A stretch of 64,000 nt of DNA. It comes from Acorus gramineus (taxonomy: Eukaryota > Streptophyta > Magnoliopsida > Acorales > Acoraceae). Where the stretch lies: NCBI GenBank assembly GCA_030737835.1, contig JAUJYN010000020.1, positions 558,001 to 622,000 on the forward strand. The letters are read 5' to 3'. Position numbers and translations under genes: made by a program. The notes beneath the pieces were generated by a model, which made no database searches, was not told where the DNA came from, and was given only the letters and a program-made list of their open reading frames with translations. Shown piece after piece: positions 24,491-35,294 of this stretch (its first letter is position 1; every line of letters begins with the position of its first letter).

Positions 24491-27438
24491 TGTTATATAT
24501 GTGTCACTTTTAGCCTTCTGGTAACCATTGGAGCATTCTGACAGTTTTTCAGTTTTTTTTCGTTTTTCGATTGGAACCGCTAAATTTTGGACTTTTAGCT
24601 ATCACCTTGAGTTTGAGGGCTCCGATTGGAAATCTAACTGCATATTATGTGTCCTGGTGCCATTCCAAGCCACTCACGAAAATTTCATCGAATTCTGGTA
24701 ACGTTTCAGAATTTCACAGTTCCGAAGCGTATCCGGGTTTTGACCGAGCAAGAAGTCATTGGGAGACTTGACTTGGTCAATGTGGGCCCATGACTTGGTC
24801 AAATGACTTTGGATTTTAGTGTGGTTGGGTTGACTAGGGTCAAACCTCACCTAAGTGCACTTAAACCTCACTAATCCTCACTTAAACCTAATCTAATTTC
24901 AAGTGGTGTGTGTGTGAGAGGGCTTTAAGTGGGCGCCCAAGAATAGTGTTCCCCCTACTATTCATCATCTTCTTCACTCAATCCCTCTCTCTTCCCTCTC
25001 TTTAAAACCCCCATATGATCTAGTAGGAGGTCTTGAAATCAAAAACCCTAAGAAGTGAAAGGATAGGTAAGGACCCGATCTACCTTTGCATGGTTTCATT
25101 TTTGAGTTTCCTCATGTATGACCCCCTCTCTTGGCCTCTTTTCTCCTCAGATTTCAGCCATTTTGAAGGCTGAAGGAGATCTTGGTGGTGGTGGCCTTGG
25201 AGGTATTGTTTCGGTGCGCGAAGAGCACCCGATCTTCCTCCCCTTCCTTTCCTCTCCTTGGGTGAGTTTCTTTTCCTTCCTTTCTTGTTTAGATGCTTGA
25301 TTAAGGGGTGTTTTTGGGTATGTATGGCTTTCATGGTGGGTTTGGTGGCTATCGGTGGTTGTGGGTGCTGGTTGGGCTGGTTGGCCAGCTCAGGCAGTGC
25401 GGGCTCATCGGGGTTGGCAGGCGCTGGGCGGGCGCGCTATCGGGCAGGCTGGCAGGGCACGCGCGCGTGCGCGCGGGCGTGTGCGTGGGTGGAGCAGGAG
25501 TGTGCAGGTGCTGCGCGCTGGGCACCGTGCGGGGGCGTGCGCGCGGGGCGCTGCGCAGAGGCGTAGTGCGTGCTGTGCGTGCGGGGCCGCGTGCGGGTAC
25601 TGCGCGCAGGGGGCCGTGCGGGGGCGTGCGCGTGGAGCGCTGCACAGAGGCACAGTGCGTGCTGTGCACGCGTGGTGAGGCGAGCGGGTGGTGCGCGCGG
25701 GGTGCTGCGCTGGGGCGCAGGGCGTACGGGTGTGCGCGCGAGTTGCTGCGCTGGGGCGTAGTGAGCGCGCGATGCACCGGGGGGGGGGGGGGGGGCTCGG
25801 CAGCGGGTCCGGGCATGCGGGCAGGGGCTCGGCAGTGCGTCTGGGCGCGCGGGCTGGGGCGCGGCTGTGCGCCTGGGGCGGGTGGCCGTGCGTACGGCTG
25901 CCCGGGGGTTCGGGTGAGTCGGGGTGCTCGGACTCGCGTGCGTACAGGCCGTATGTACGCTTGTCCGAGTGTTGGGTATTTTAGTGTATTTTGGTTATAT
26001 TTGTGTATTTTACTCACCGAGTTGATTATCCTGTCTTGCAGATCTTGATGAACGGTCGCGCGACGACCCGGTTATTGGTGAGTGGTACAATCCAACCCAG
26101 TAGGGAGGCGCTATATGCACTTGGGCGTATACCGTCCTCCCCTGGGGCACCATAGTTTAATATTAACTTGTTTAATATGTAATCTATGCAAGAATGATTA
26201 GTATGTAGTATGCATGCCACCTTAGCCTTGTATGTTAGGGACTTGCACCCTCAGGATATGTGTAAGAGCCATGCATCCTGTCACCATGTTCTCATGCTAG
26301 GAAGCCTCGACCTATGCATGCGTCCTATTAGTTTAATTTATTAAATTAAATGCGAACTTATGGTATTTTAGCATGCCTTAGGGAATATTGTAAGGGGCCT
26401 TGCGAGGTCAGCATTGAGACCCGGGCTAGGGTACTCCGTGTTCCTTGTTTGGTTGTCGGGATATCCTATATCGGGACCTCATGGTGCCCTCCAAAGGTTT
26501 CCTTTCATGATAATATTATAACTTGGTGGTTATTGTATATGTTCCCCGTATCTTAGTTATGCGCCCTGGAGGAATTCTGAAGAATTCATGACATTTATAA
26601 GTTGAGATCAGTGTTGGCGGATCCGAGTGGATCGTATGCGTATGGATAGGCTGTTTCTTTTCCCTTCGTTGGATCCGTATAGAGACTGCCCCAGCGTTAG
26701 ACAGGCCTTCCTGACAGGGGGCTCCCATCAGTAGGCACCTCCTGATTTGGGTTCGGACTGTGCTGAATTGTGGGAGTGGACCAGGCGGCCTACGGAGTGG
26801 ATAGAGAGACTATTGGTGGACCAAGGGTGATTAACAGCCTAGTCAGTCCCAATATCCTATGTCACCTATTGGAGGGTGAGGGTGAGGGTGTGGTGGGTCG
26901 GTGATGTAGCGACCCACTGGATTGTGTAGTTCCTGCCACCTTGAGGCTTGATTAATTATTTGTGGTTAATATAAATTGTGATGCATGGGTTGTGCTATTC
27001 ACTGAGCATGTGACTCACCCCTCGCATAATTTTTCTCCAGTTATCACTGAGTCGGACTTGAAGGAGGAGCTTCCCGAGAGACTTCATCAGTAGCGGAGCA
27101 GCGCCACGTCCCGCGAGTGTTAGAGGCCATCAGCATCCTTTTTTGATTGTATGTATTATATTTCCATGCTTGGGCACCGTTTGTATATTATTTGGATGTA
27201 TTGTGTGTATTTGGCTCTCACAGGACAGTTGATTATGTATCGAGTCTGTAATGTGATTTTGATTTACAGATTCAGTCTTTTAGCTTCCGCTAATTGTGTA
27301 TAAATCATGTCAGTCTCTTTGTTGTCTGTGTTGTCATTTTAGCTGTTATTTAGAGTATGTTATTGACCTCCAGTTTAGACTGCTGATATCATATATACAC
27401 TTGCCGCGTCCTGGGGACGGCCGCCCTGGGGCGTGACA
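24491..27438 (+). mobile_element. 3' LTR of element A (2948 bp)
   Basis: It runs from TGTTATATATGTGTCAC to GGGGCGTGACA and is the best full-length reference for family A. An intron is bounded by ccttgg|GTGAGT (25262) and TTGCAG (26041). Downstream are a GAATTC-N4-GAATTC inverted repeat (about 26571) and a GGGTGAGGGTGAGGGTG tract (about 26875). Confidence 0.93.
25262..26041 (+). other. LTR intron of family A (780 bp) with CpG-rich core
   Basis: The donor GTGAGTTTC follows cctctccttgg, and the acceptor tgtcttgcag precedes atcttgatgaacgg. Joining these borders gives the same text found uninterrupted at 46411-46430 and 51758-51777 in element E. The core 25420-25970 is a CpG-island-like block, so the long ORFs through it are composition artefacts. 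Confidence 0.85.
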
Positions 27439-29850
27439 ATCCAGTAGAGTTGTGTAGACCAGTAATTCCGCGTCTCTTCGACCAACGGTATGGTCTCTCC
27501 CCAAAAGCCCCAAGAGTCTTCCTCCGGGAGTGAGGGTGAGGGCGAGGTTGGTCGCGCCGCCGCGTGACCCTGTTATCCATGGGTTTCCACCCATGTTTTT
27601 CCTTGAAAGGAAATTGTTTTAGTATTGAACTGTTGTATGGTGATTGGTTTCCAGCCACTCACTGAGCTTGTAGCTCACCCCTTGCATACTGTTTCTTTTC
27701 AGGGGCAGTGTTGGGCGTGGAGCGGGAGCTTTCCTGTGGCGTGGTCTTATGGGCGTGGAGCGTTCTTCCGGCGGGTGGCGAGTGCGAGGCTATCAGCAGT
27801 CCTAGAGTCATTTTATGTATTGTAAATCGTGCATGTGGCACAGGTTGTATTTTATTTGGACTAGGCTTGGCTCTCACAGGACAGTGATTGTGTATTCGAG
27901 TCTGTAATAATGTTTTTGGTTTACAGACATTGTTGATATCTTATGCTTCCGCTTTTCAGTCAGTTATCATTATCATTGCTTTGCCACCTTGTGTGTTGTT
28001 GTTGGAGTCTTTGTTGACCTCAGGTATTGATAGCTGATATTTCATTATTGCCACGTCTCGGGGACGGCCGCCCTGGGGCGTGACAGAGAGAGATCATCAT
28101 CTCATGAAGTTGGTCATAGCTTTGCCCCATTAGCATGGGCGCAACAACTACACCACGTCCTCGAGTCTTATCGCAAGGGAATATTAGGCAGGTGCCCGTT
28201 ATTAAACCAGACTTAATCATGCTAGATATTCCAGTTAATATGGTGGGAGCAGTATTACAATACTACCTAAGGCATGCCCTATTCTATACATCCATACACA
28301 TTACAGAAATACATGCCCATACTAGAGGGGCGCATGCGATACAATCATTCACACATGGATACAATACATGCAATATAAGCCTAGCATGCAAGATATCTAA
28401 CATATTATAGTTTAAGCATGGCCATACTACTTATCTACACAAGTATAGCTAGGATGCCCCGATCGATGCGCGACGCACGACTATGTGCGTCAAGCGCATC
28501 TTGAGGGGGGAGGATTGGATCAAACCACTCACCGCAACCCGGGACCTCGCGCATCCCATCCGACGAGATCTGCAAGGTAAGGGCATCAAATTTGGTGAGT
28601 AACATCACATTATAACACTTAGAAATTACTAGAAATGCCAAAGACTTAGACATGCACGCATACGGGCTCGCACGCATGCGAGCACGCGCGTATGCACGCA
28701 TGCCCGAGTGCCCCAGCACCTACCCGAGCCCCTGGGCAGCCCCACGCGTGGCGCCCATCCTTGCGCCTAGACGCGCTGCCTCGCGCGCGCGCACTCGCGC
28801 GCTCGACCAGCGTGCACCACACGCGCTACCAGCACCCACGCGCCCGCTCCGTGTGCACTAGCGCGCCCTCGCGCACGCGCATGCGCCCGCATGCATCTGC
28901 CAGCGCCCGTCTACGCGCGCGTCTGCACGTGCACGCGCGCGGATAGACCTGCGCGCCCGCCCAGCACTCTTTTAACCGCTCCCCAACCCCTCACACACAC
29001 TCTAACCCATCTACCTAGCATGCAAGACCTCCCCAACCATCCCAACAGCCATAAAAATAAAAAGAAGTGGAAGAAGACTTACCAAACGAGGGAAAGGGAA
29101 AGGGGGAGATGCGGGGCTCTCGACACACCCACGGCCACCTCAACCACCACCACCAGTACACCTCCTCTTCAGCCTCTCCACCAGTCCTTCTTGGCTGAAA
29201 AACAGAGGAAAGAAGGGGCATAAAAAGGGAGCTAGAGAGAGGAGAATCAACAACAACAACAAAGGCACCCACACACACACACACCTTGCTCTTCCTCCTT
29301 CACCTTCTCCTTCTTTTGCTTCTTCCTCCTCCTTCTCCACACACAAAGAGGGGAAAAAGAGACCAAGAGAGGGAGAGAAAGAGAGATCCACGAAATGGGA
29401 GAGAGAGGGAGAGAGAGAGAGGGCAAAAATGTCATTTTCATGCCCAAATAGTGCCTAGGGGTGACCATAAGGGGGTGGTGAGGTTAGGGTTAGGCTCACC
29501 CTCACTCAACCACTTATTTTTGCTTTATTGGGAAGCGTGCGGAGAAGCACCACACACTCAAAAATATCTCACCCACCAAAACCAAGTAACGGCCAAACCT
29601 GGATGCGATTCGGAACTGCATATTTTTCAAAAAGTTACCGGAATTCGATGAAATTTTTATGGGTAGTACTAAACGGTACTAGGACCCATAATATGCAGTT
29701 AGATTTCCAATCAGAGTACTCCAACTCCCGCAGGTAGCTAAAAGCCAAAATTTTAGCGACTCCGATCGAAAAAGAAAAAGGCCCTGAATGACCCAGATGT
29801 GACCAAGGCTTAACCGAAATGTCTCCAAATGACACATGCATAATAGCGAG

Positions 29851-30175
29851 TGATCCAACTCTTGGACTGGGTTCTTGGCCATCGTGCATGGAGCAGCTCG
29901 GCGTTAGTTTCTTTGTGCCTACCGTATTTGTGCTTGGGCAACTCACCGAATCAAGGGGATGTCGCAGACATAAAGCAAGTAAAATGTGTTGATTTGGTGA
30001 ATGGATCATTCAAGAGACAAAGATTCTGGAAAAGAACAAGAACTGAGGAACGAACTGAACGGTATTGGAAGTGTGGCAAAGACTTCCAGAAAGTTGTGTT
30101 TGATCAAGTAAGATTTGGAAATACATGGCGGTTTGGTTAGAAAACTTGGAAATAAGTGCTTTTGGCAAAAGGTAG
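29851..30175. other. Internal flank of the Tat-like/PMD unit, upstream of the PMD promoter
   Basis: This is the sequence that continues 13249 once L1 is removed. It has no recognisable ORF. It contains a moderately A-rich stretch (ggaaaagaacaagaactgag) but no family match that I can name. Confidence 0.4.
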
Positions 30176-30348
30176 GGGGGGCGGCTAGTTGTGTTTAGCT
30201 GGCAGGAATGGGGTGGTTGGTGGAAGTTAGCTATCGGGCAGGGGGCGGCTACTCGCGGGTAGCTGCTAGCCGACTGGGTCCCTTATAACCAAAAAAGAGA
30301 CCCTCTCTCTCCCGCACGTTTTCAAAACGGTTCCTCTCCCTCCACTAC
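30176..30348 (+). promoter_or_regulatory. Candidate promoter of the PMD gene (GGCGGCTA motifs and TATA box)
   Basis: Words gggggcggctagttg (30176), gggcggctactcgcgggtag (30242) and similar partial inverted repeats cluster here. They are followed by a TATA-like ccttataacc (30281-30290) and a CT-rich leader (accctctctctcccgcac). The first PMD exon follows at 34110 once the L4 insertion is subtracted, about 200 bp downstream. The same GGCGGCTA words fill the flanking Tat-like LTRs. Confidence 0.5.
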
Positions 30349-33300
30349 TGTTATGCCTGTGTACTTTGGAGCCTTATTTTTGACCGGTGTCACTAAAATT
30401 TTGGCTTTTAGCTACCTATAGGAGTTGGAGTGCTCTGATTGAAAATTTGGCTACATAATTTTTTCTCCTAGAAGTTATGCATTTTCGATTTGGTATTTGG
30501 GTTTAATTTTGTTAATATCCAAGATGAAGAGGTTTAAATATAATTTTATCATGAGATGCTCAGTTTTGAGTTATCTTTTATACAAAAGTGGAATTAGATA
30601 AATTGGATTCATGTAGTAAAAGTTATTGGTATTTTTCCAAGTATACCCCGGGAATGAGAAAATTCTGGCAGCAGCCATGTTCAATGTTTAGCTCACATTT
30701 CGGAATAGCTGGAGGGATTATTTGATCTTGGTATAAACATGAAAGTTGTAGATAATCTTCTTGGCTTTCCAACTGATCTTGAATTGTGCAATTCGGAGCT
30801 ATATCGTGGAAGTTATGGCTGTTCTAGTGAAGCCCGTCCAGAATTTCTGGTCAGGGACGATTTGGTCTTGTCCCCCCCCCCCCCCCACCAACTCACTTTA
30901 ATTCCATTTAAAGCCCCCTTTTTGTGTGGAAATCTCTCACTCTCACTCTCGTCTCCCTCTCCCTCTCTGTTTTTTTTTTGTGTGTGTGTTGTTAATGGAG
31001 GAAAAGATGAAGAAGAAGCACAAGAAAGAGTGAGAAAGGGTGAGTATGTGTTGTTGTTGTTTCTCTTCTCTCTATCCCCTTCTCATGCCCCCTTTGCACC
31101 CCTGTTTTCTGCCATGAAGGGCTTGAGGAGATGCTGATGAGGTGGTGGTAGTGGTGGTGGTGGTTGAGGTGGTCGTGGGTGTGTCGAGAACCCCACATCT
31201 CCCCATTTCCCTCCCCCTGTTTTGGTAAGGAAGCACTCTGTATTTTAAAGATCTCAGTGAATCTAGTATTTAGAGGCACATTTTTAGGATTATTTCTTCA
31301 TATGATATGATCATCTATGTGTCTAGTTGTTATATATGAAATTTGGGGTCATTATGATATCTGTGGTGTAAGTTAGAACCTGTTTTGCATGGCCTGTCCA
31401 TATTAGGGTAGGAATTGACCTGCTTCTGGAAATAATTTATTTCGGGCTTGTAGAGGCAACATTAGGTTCTAATGTCTTCATGGATTATGATCCCAGCATA
31501 TCATAGAATGTGCATGATTTATTTCATAATTTTTGGAAGTGTATTGGGTGCTGTGGAGATCAATTAGTAGGGCTGGTTGCAGCAGGTTTGGCAGTTTTGC
31601 TCGGTTGTGTGTCAAGGAGTTGTTTGCATGTGTCTTGTGTGATAATATGGAAGTATCAGGAGTTAGGGTCTTCATGAAGTAGGCTTATATGTGTGATAGG
31701 AGGTTCCATATTTAATTGTGGATCATTGGTTGTGTTTTGCAGATCTCGTAGACCGGACGCGCGACGATCCGGGTTGCGGTGAGTGGTTCGATCCAACCCT
31801 TCGGGGTGCGCTCGATGCACGTAGTCGTGCATCGCGCATCCATGGGGCTTCCTTGCACCCTAAATATGTTAGATATTTGCATGCTAGGCTTGTATAGCTC
31901 GTATATTGCGTAGAACCCCCTTTTCTACCATATACTTGCCTATGTATATTCATGTGTGAATTATTATGTATGCATGCGCCCTTCATGTATGGGCATGTGT
32001 GATGTGGGTTTTCATGAATGTATAGAATAAGCATGCCTTAGGTAGTCCCTATGAGTAATACTACCATATTAATTGGAATATCCATAATGATTAAGTCTGG
32101 GTTAATAACGAGCACATGCCTAATATTCCCTTGCGATAAGACTCGAGGGCGTGGTGTAGTTGTTGTGCCCATGCTAATGGGGCAAAGCTATGACCAACTT
32201 CAAGAGATGATGATCTCTCTCTCGCCCTCTCCCTCTGCACGAACTGAGTAAGTAGATGTGATTTCCTACTCGACTCAAGTTCGTTTGGAATATTGGCATG
32301 CACCTGTTAGTGCGCGAGATCGCGCTTGACCCTTCCCTTTTAAGTTGGTGATATCCAACGCATGCTTAAGTTATGCCTTGTGTGCTTATATGATTAATGG
32401 CCATGTATGCATGTTTAAGTGGGCCATACCATGTATGCATGTTGTATGATTTGTTGTTTATGATGTAAATCCATGTTAGGGGTTACCCTTATAGTCAATT
32501 ATTAGATGATCGTGCATATGGTTCATGCACATAGCTATGATATGATTCTCCTGTTATATATACGCACATGTTAAAACTAATTAGGCCTATCTAAAATAGG
32601 CGTGGGTACGACCCACCGTTGGGATGTACCTCATTAGTTAGTGTGCGAGCGATGTAATCGCCCCTGCATCCGTGTGATGCACTTGAATGGAATTTAGGAG
32701 AATTCATTGTTGTATCGGTTTTGTTAAACCGGTAGCTTTGGCATTAAGTTAGGCGATTATCGAGAGTAGTTGTTTTTCCATTGGGTTCGCTTTGCGAACA
32801 TGGAGTGTTTCCTCCCAATGTCATCCGTGTTGAAGCGGCCCGGGTTGTAGCTGTCTTGACAGAGGGCCCCCACCTGTAGGTACTATCAATGCATGCGGTA
32901 AGATGTACTGATCATGGGGGGTATACTAGGTAGTGGTTACCTGGTAGAGGGCTAACGAATGATATTGCGAGCATGAAATCGTTCTCCCCTTTGTTGGATC
33001 CGTGTAGGAACTCCCCAGCGTTGGAAAAGTTGTCGTGACAGAGGGCTCCCATCCGTAGGTACTACCGATGCGTTCGGGAACCTACTGATCGTGGGAGTAT
33101 ACCAGGTAGAAGCTAACCAGGGAAAGGGCTACCGGTGGACCAAGGGTGTAGAGCAGTCTAATCTCTTCCAAAAGTCCTATGTCACCTCTAAAGGGTGAGG
33201 GTGAGGATGAGGTGAAGAAACGTCGCCACGTGACCCATTCATTGTTTGTCCGTTCCCATAGTTGTTGGGTCCGGTTGCGTATCGATGTTCAAAGACATCG

Positions 33301-33971
33301 TTGGGTAGTTATCTCGATGTAGATGATCCAGTATTGTTGTGTAGACCAGTAATTCTGCGTCTCTTCAACAAACGGTATGGTCTCTCCCCAAGAGTCCCAA
33401 GAGTCTCCCACCGGGAGTGAGGGTGAGGTTGGTCGCGCCGCTGCGTGACCTAGTTATCCATTGGGTTTCCACCCATGTTTTCTTTGAAAGGAAATTGCCT
33501 TAACATTGAACTGTTGTAATGGTGATTGCTTTCCAGCCACTCACTGAGCTTGTAGCTCACCCCTCGCATACTGTTTCTTTTCACGGGTAGTGTTGGGCGT
33601 GGAGCTGGAGCTTCCCTGTGGCGTGGTCTTATGTGCGTGGAGCGTTCTGTCCGGCAGGTGACGAGTGTGAGGCAGTCCTAGAGTCATTTTATGTATTGTA
33701 AATCGTGCATGTGGCACAGGTTGTATTTTATTTGGACTAGACTTGGCTCTCACAGGATAGTGATTGTGTATTCGAGTCTGTAATAATGTTTTTGGTTTAC
33801 AGACATTGTTGATATCTTATGCTTCCTTATTTTTTGATTTTGATCTATCAGTTATCATTGTTTTTCTAGCTTTGTGTGTTGTTTATTGGAGTCATTGTTG
33901 ACCTCTTGTACTTGATAGTTGATACTTCATATATTGTCGCGTCTCGAGGCCGACCACCTTGAGGCATGACA
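30349..33971 (+). mobile_element. Solo LTR L4, family B (3623 bp)
   Basis: It starts TGTTATGCCTGTGTAC and ends GAGGCATGACA. TSD ACTAC is at 30344-30348 and 33972-33976. The leader intron is 31225-31742 (GTAAGG to TTGCAG). There is one copy of the 115-bp unit (about 33330-33440). It lies between the TATA box and the first exon of the PMD gene, in what was the 5' leader. Confidence 0.93.
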
Positions 33972-35266
33972 ACTACTCCTTTTCTTTTTTTCAAAATGAA
34001 AACTTTGATTTTCTTCAACCTCTCTTCCTTCATTTTGACCTAATCCATCTTTTCCTTTTGATTTTGAAACCCTAAGTTCGGGTCTCCTTTTTCTTTCCAA
34101 TCCAAGGAGATGAGGTCGAAGGCGATTGTTTCAAGGGGGAAATGACCGTGGGTGGTTTGTGGAGAGTGTAGCTTGAGCTCTTCATCATCGGAGAGCGGTA
34201 GGGTGGAGGAAGAGGTCGTGGGAGATTATGAGGTGTTGACCTCCAGTGCCGTGGGCACGAAGGAGGGTGTGGGTGTTGGATCCGAGGCCGAAGAGGCTGA
34301 GGAGGCCGTGATCAAGGAGGAGGGGGATGAGGAGGAGGGAGACGACGACGGGATGGACGATCCTGATGAGGCCGAGGCGGAGGCTTCCGAGGCTACATGA
34401 GCCATGGTATGCCTCTATTTCCCTTTATCTAGCTTTTATTTTTTATATATACATGTTTTTTGTGATATGGACAATGTATAAAATGTGTAAGAAATGTATA
34501 TATGTGTCTTTAATAGGCATGCTTGTTTGCGTATGGAGAAAACTAATCATGGTAGGATTTCATAAGCATGTATTCTCATAATCTATAGAATTTTTTGTTG
34601 CATAGATAGATATGGTTTAGTATGAGAGAGGGTGGTTGTTATATATGTGTCACTTTTAGCCTTCTGGTCACCTTTGGGACATTTCTGGCAGTTTTTCAAC
34701 TTTTTCTTTTTTCGATCGGAACCGCTAAAATTTTGGACTTTTAGCTATCATCATGAGCTTGAGAACTCCGATTGAAAATCTAACTGCACATTATGTGTCC
34801 TGGTGCCATTTCAAACCACTCACGAAAATTTCATCGAATTCCGGTAACGTTTCAGAATTTGGCAGTTCCGAATCGTATCCGGGTTTTGACCGAGTGGGAA
34901 TGTCAAAGGGGGACTTGACCAAGTCAAAGAGGACTTTGACCAAGTCAAGTTTGACCATTGACTTGGTCAAATGGTTTTGTTTTTTTGTGTGGTTGGGTTG
35001 ACTCAAGTCAATCCCCACAAAGCCCTAAGTGTGTGAGTGTGTGTGTGTGAGTGTGTGTGCCCTAAAGTGGGCGTCCCCTTCTTCCCTTCTCTTCTCTTCT
35101 CTTCTTCATCTCTCTCACACACAAAAAGATCCATCTCTCCCTCTTGTTATTTTCTTCCATTAAAGCTAGTAGAAGAAGAAGAAATAGAAAGCCATTGAAG
35201 GGAAAAAGAGAGGTAAGGTTGTGATCTACCTCTCCATGGTCTTTGTTTAATTTCCCCTTTCTCTAC

Positions 35267-35294
35267 CTCCCTCTCATGGCTTCCCCTCCCCCCT
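35267..35294 (+). repeat. 28-bp direct repeat, left copy, flanking the antisense pol block
   Basis: It starts ctccctctcatggcttcccc and ends in a C-run. It is identical to 38240-38267. The uninterrupted family A LTR would have it once. Confidence 0.9.

Larger units (their letters stand above)
20760..27438 (+). mobile_element. Element A: Ty3/gypsy chromovirus deletion derivative
   Basis: It consists of the first about 445 bp of a family A LTR (20760-21204), joined inside a (TG)n stretch directly to the protease part of pol. The rest of pol, a polypurine tract and a complete 3' LTR follow. The remainder of the 5' LTR, the PBS and gag are gone. The two flanks (TTGGT and ATCCA) are not a TSD. The chromodomain and the initiator-Met PBS of the sister element E point to a Tekay/Del-type chromovirus (inference from family features). 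Confidence 0.9.
18134..28085 (+). mobile_element. LTR L3, family B, inside L1, split by element A
   Basis: It begins TGTTATGCATGTCTC and ends GGGGCGTGACA. Its pieces are 18134-20759 and 27439-28085. The expected TSD is absent: the left flank is GGGCG and the right flank GAGAG, whereas the uninterrupted LTR L7 reads gggcgagagag at that place. The leader intron is 18912-19431 (GTAAGG to TTGCAG). It has lost about 330 bp relative to L4 near 20263. It carries two copies of a 115-bp unit (20646-20759 and 27439-27552), and element A sits exactly between them. Confidence 0.8.
13250..29845 (-). mobile_element. Solo LTR L1, family B, split by nested insertions
   Basis: On the minus strand it starts near TGTTATGCATG (here tattatgcatg, 29845) and ends at GGGGCATGACA (13250). 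Five-base TSDs GCGAG flank it at 13245-13249 and 29846-29850. The LTR itself is in three pieces, 13250-13894, 16914-18133 and 28086-29845, about 3.6 kb together, close to the 3.62 kb of L4. L2 and L3 (with A) are inserted in it. Its leader intron is 29082-28570 (minus strand, GTAAGT to TTGCAG). No internal region remains, so it arose by LTR-LTR recombination. Confidence 0.9.

Noticed and set aside
25258..26048. 246-codon and 222-codon ORFs on opposite strands
   Set aside because: Same cause: the CpG-rich intron core of the element A 3' LTR. They contain a long G-run and have no domain signal.
27439..27552. A separate solo LTR fragment next to element A
   Set aside because: It is the second unit of the 115-bp tandem repeat of L3, as shown by the uninterrupted arrangement in L7.
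34152..34400. PMD exon 1 starting at a GTG codon at 34152
   Set aside because: An ATG in the same frame at 34110 is separated only by a TGA (34143) that looks like a mutated CGA. The ATG is the more likely ancestral start.
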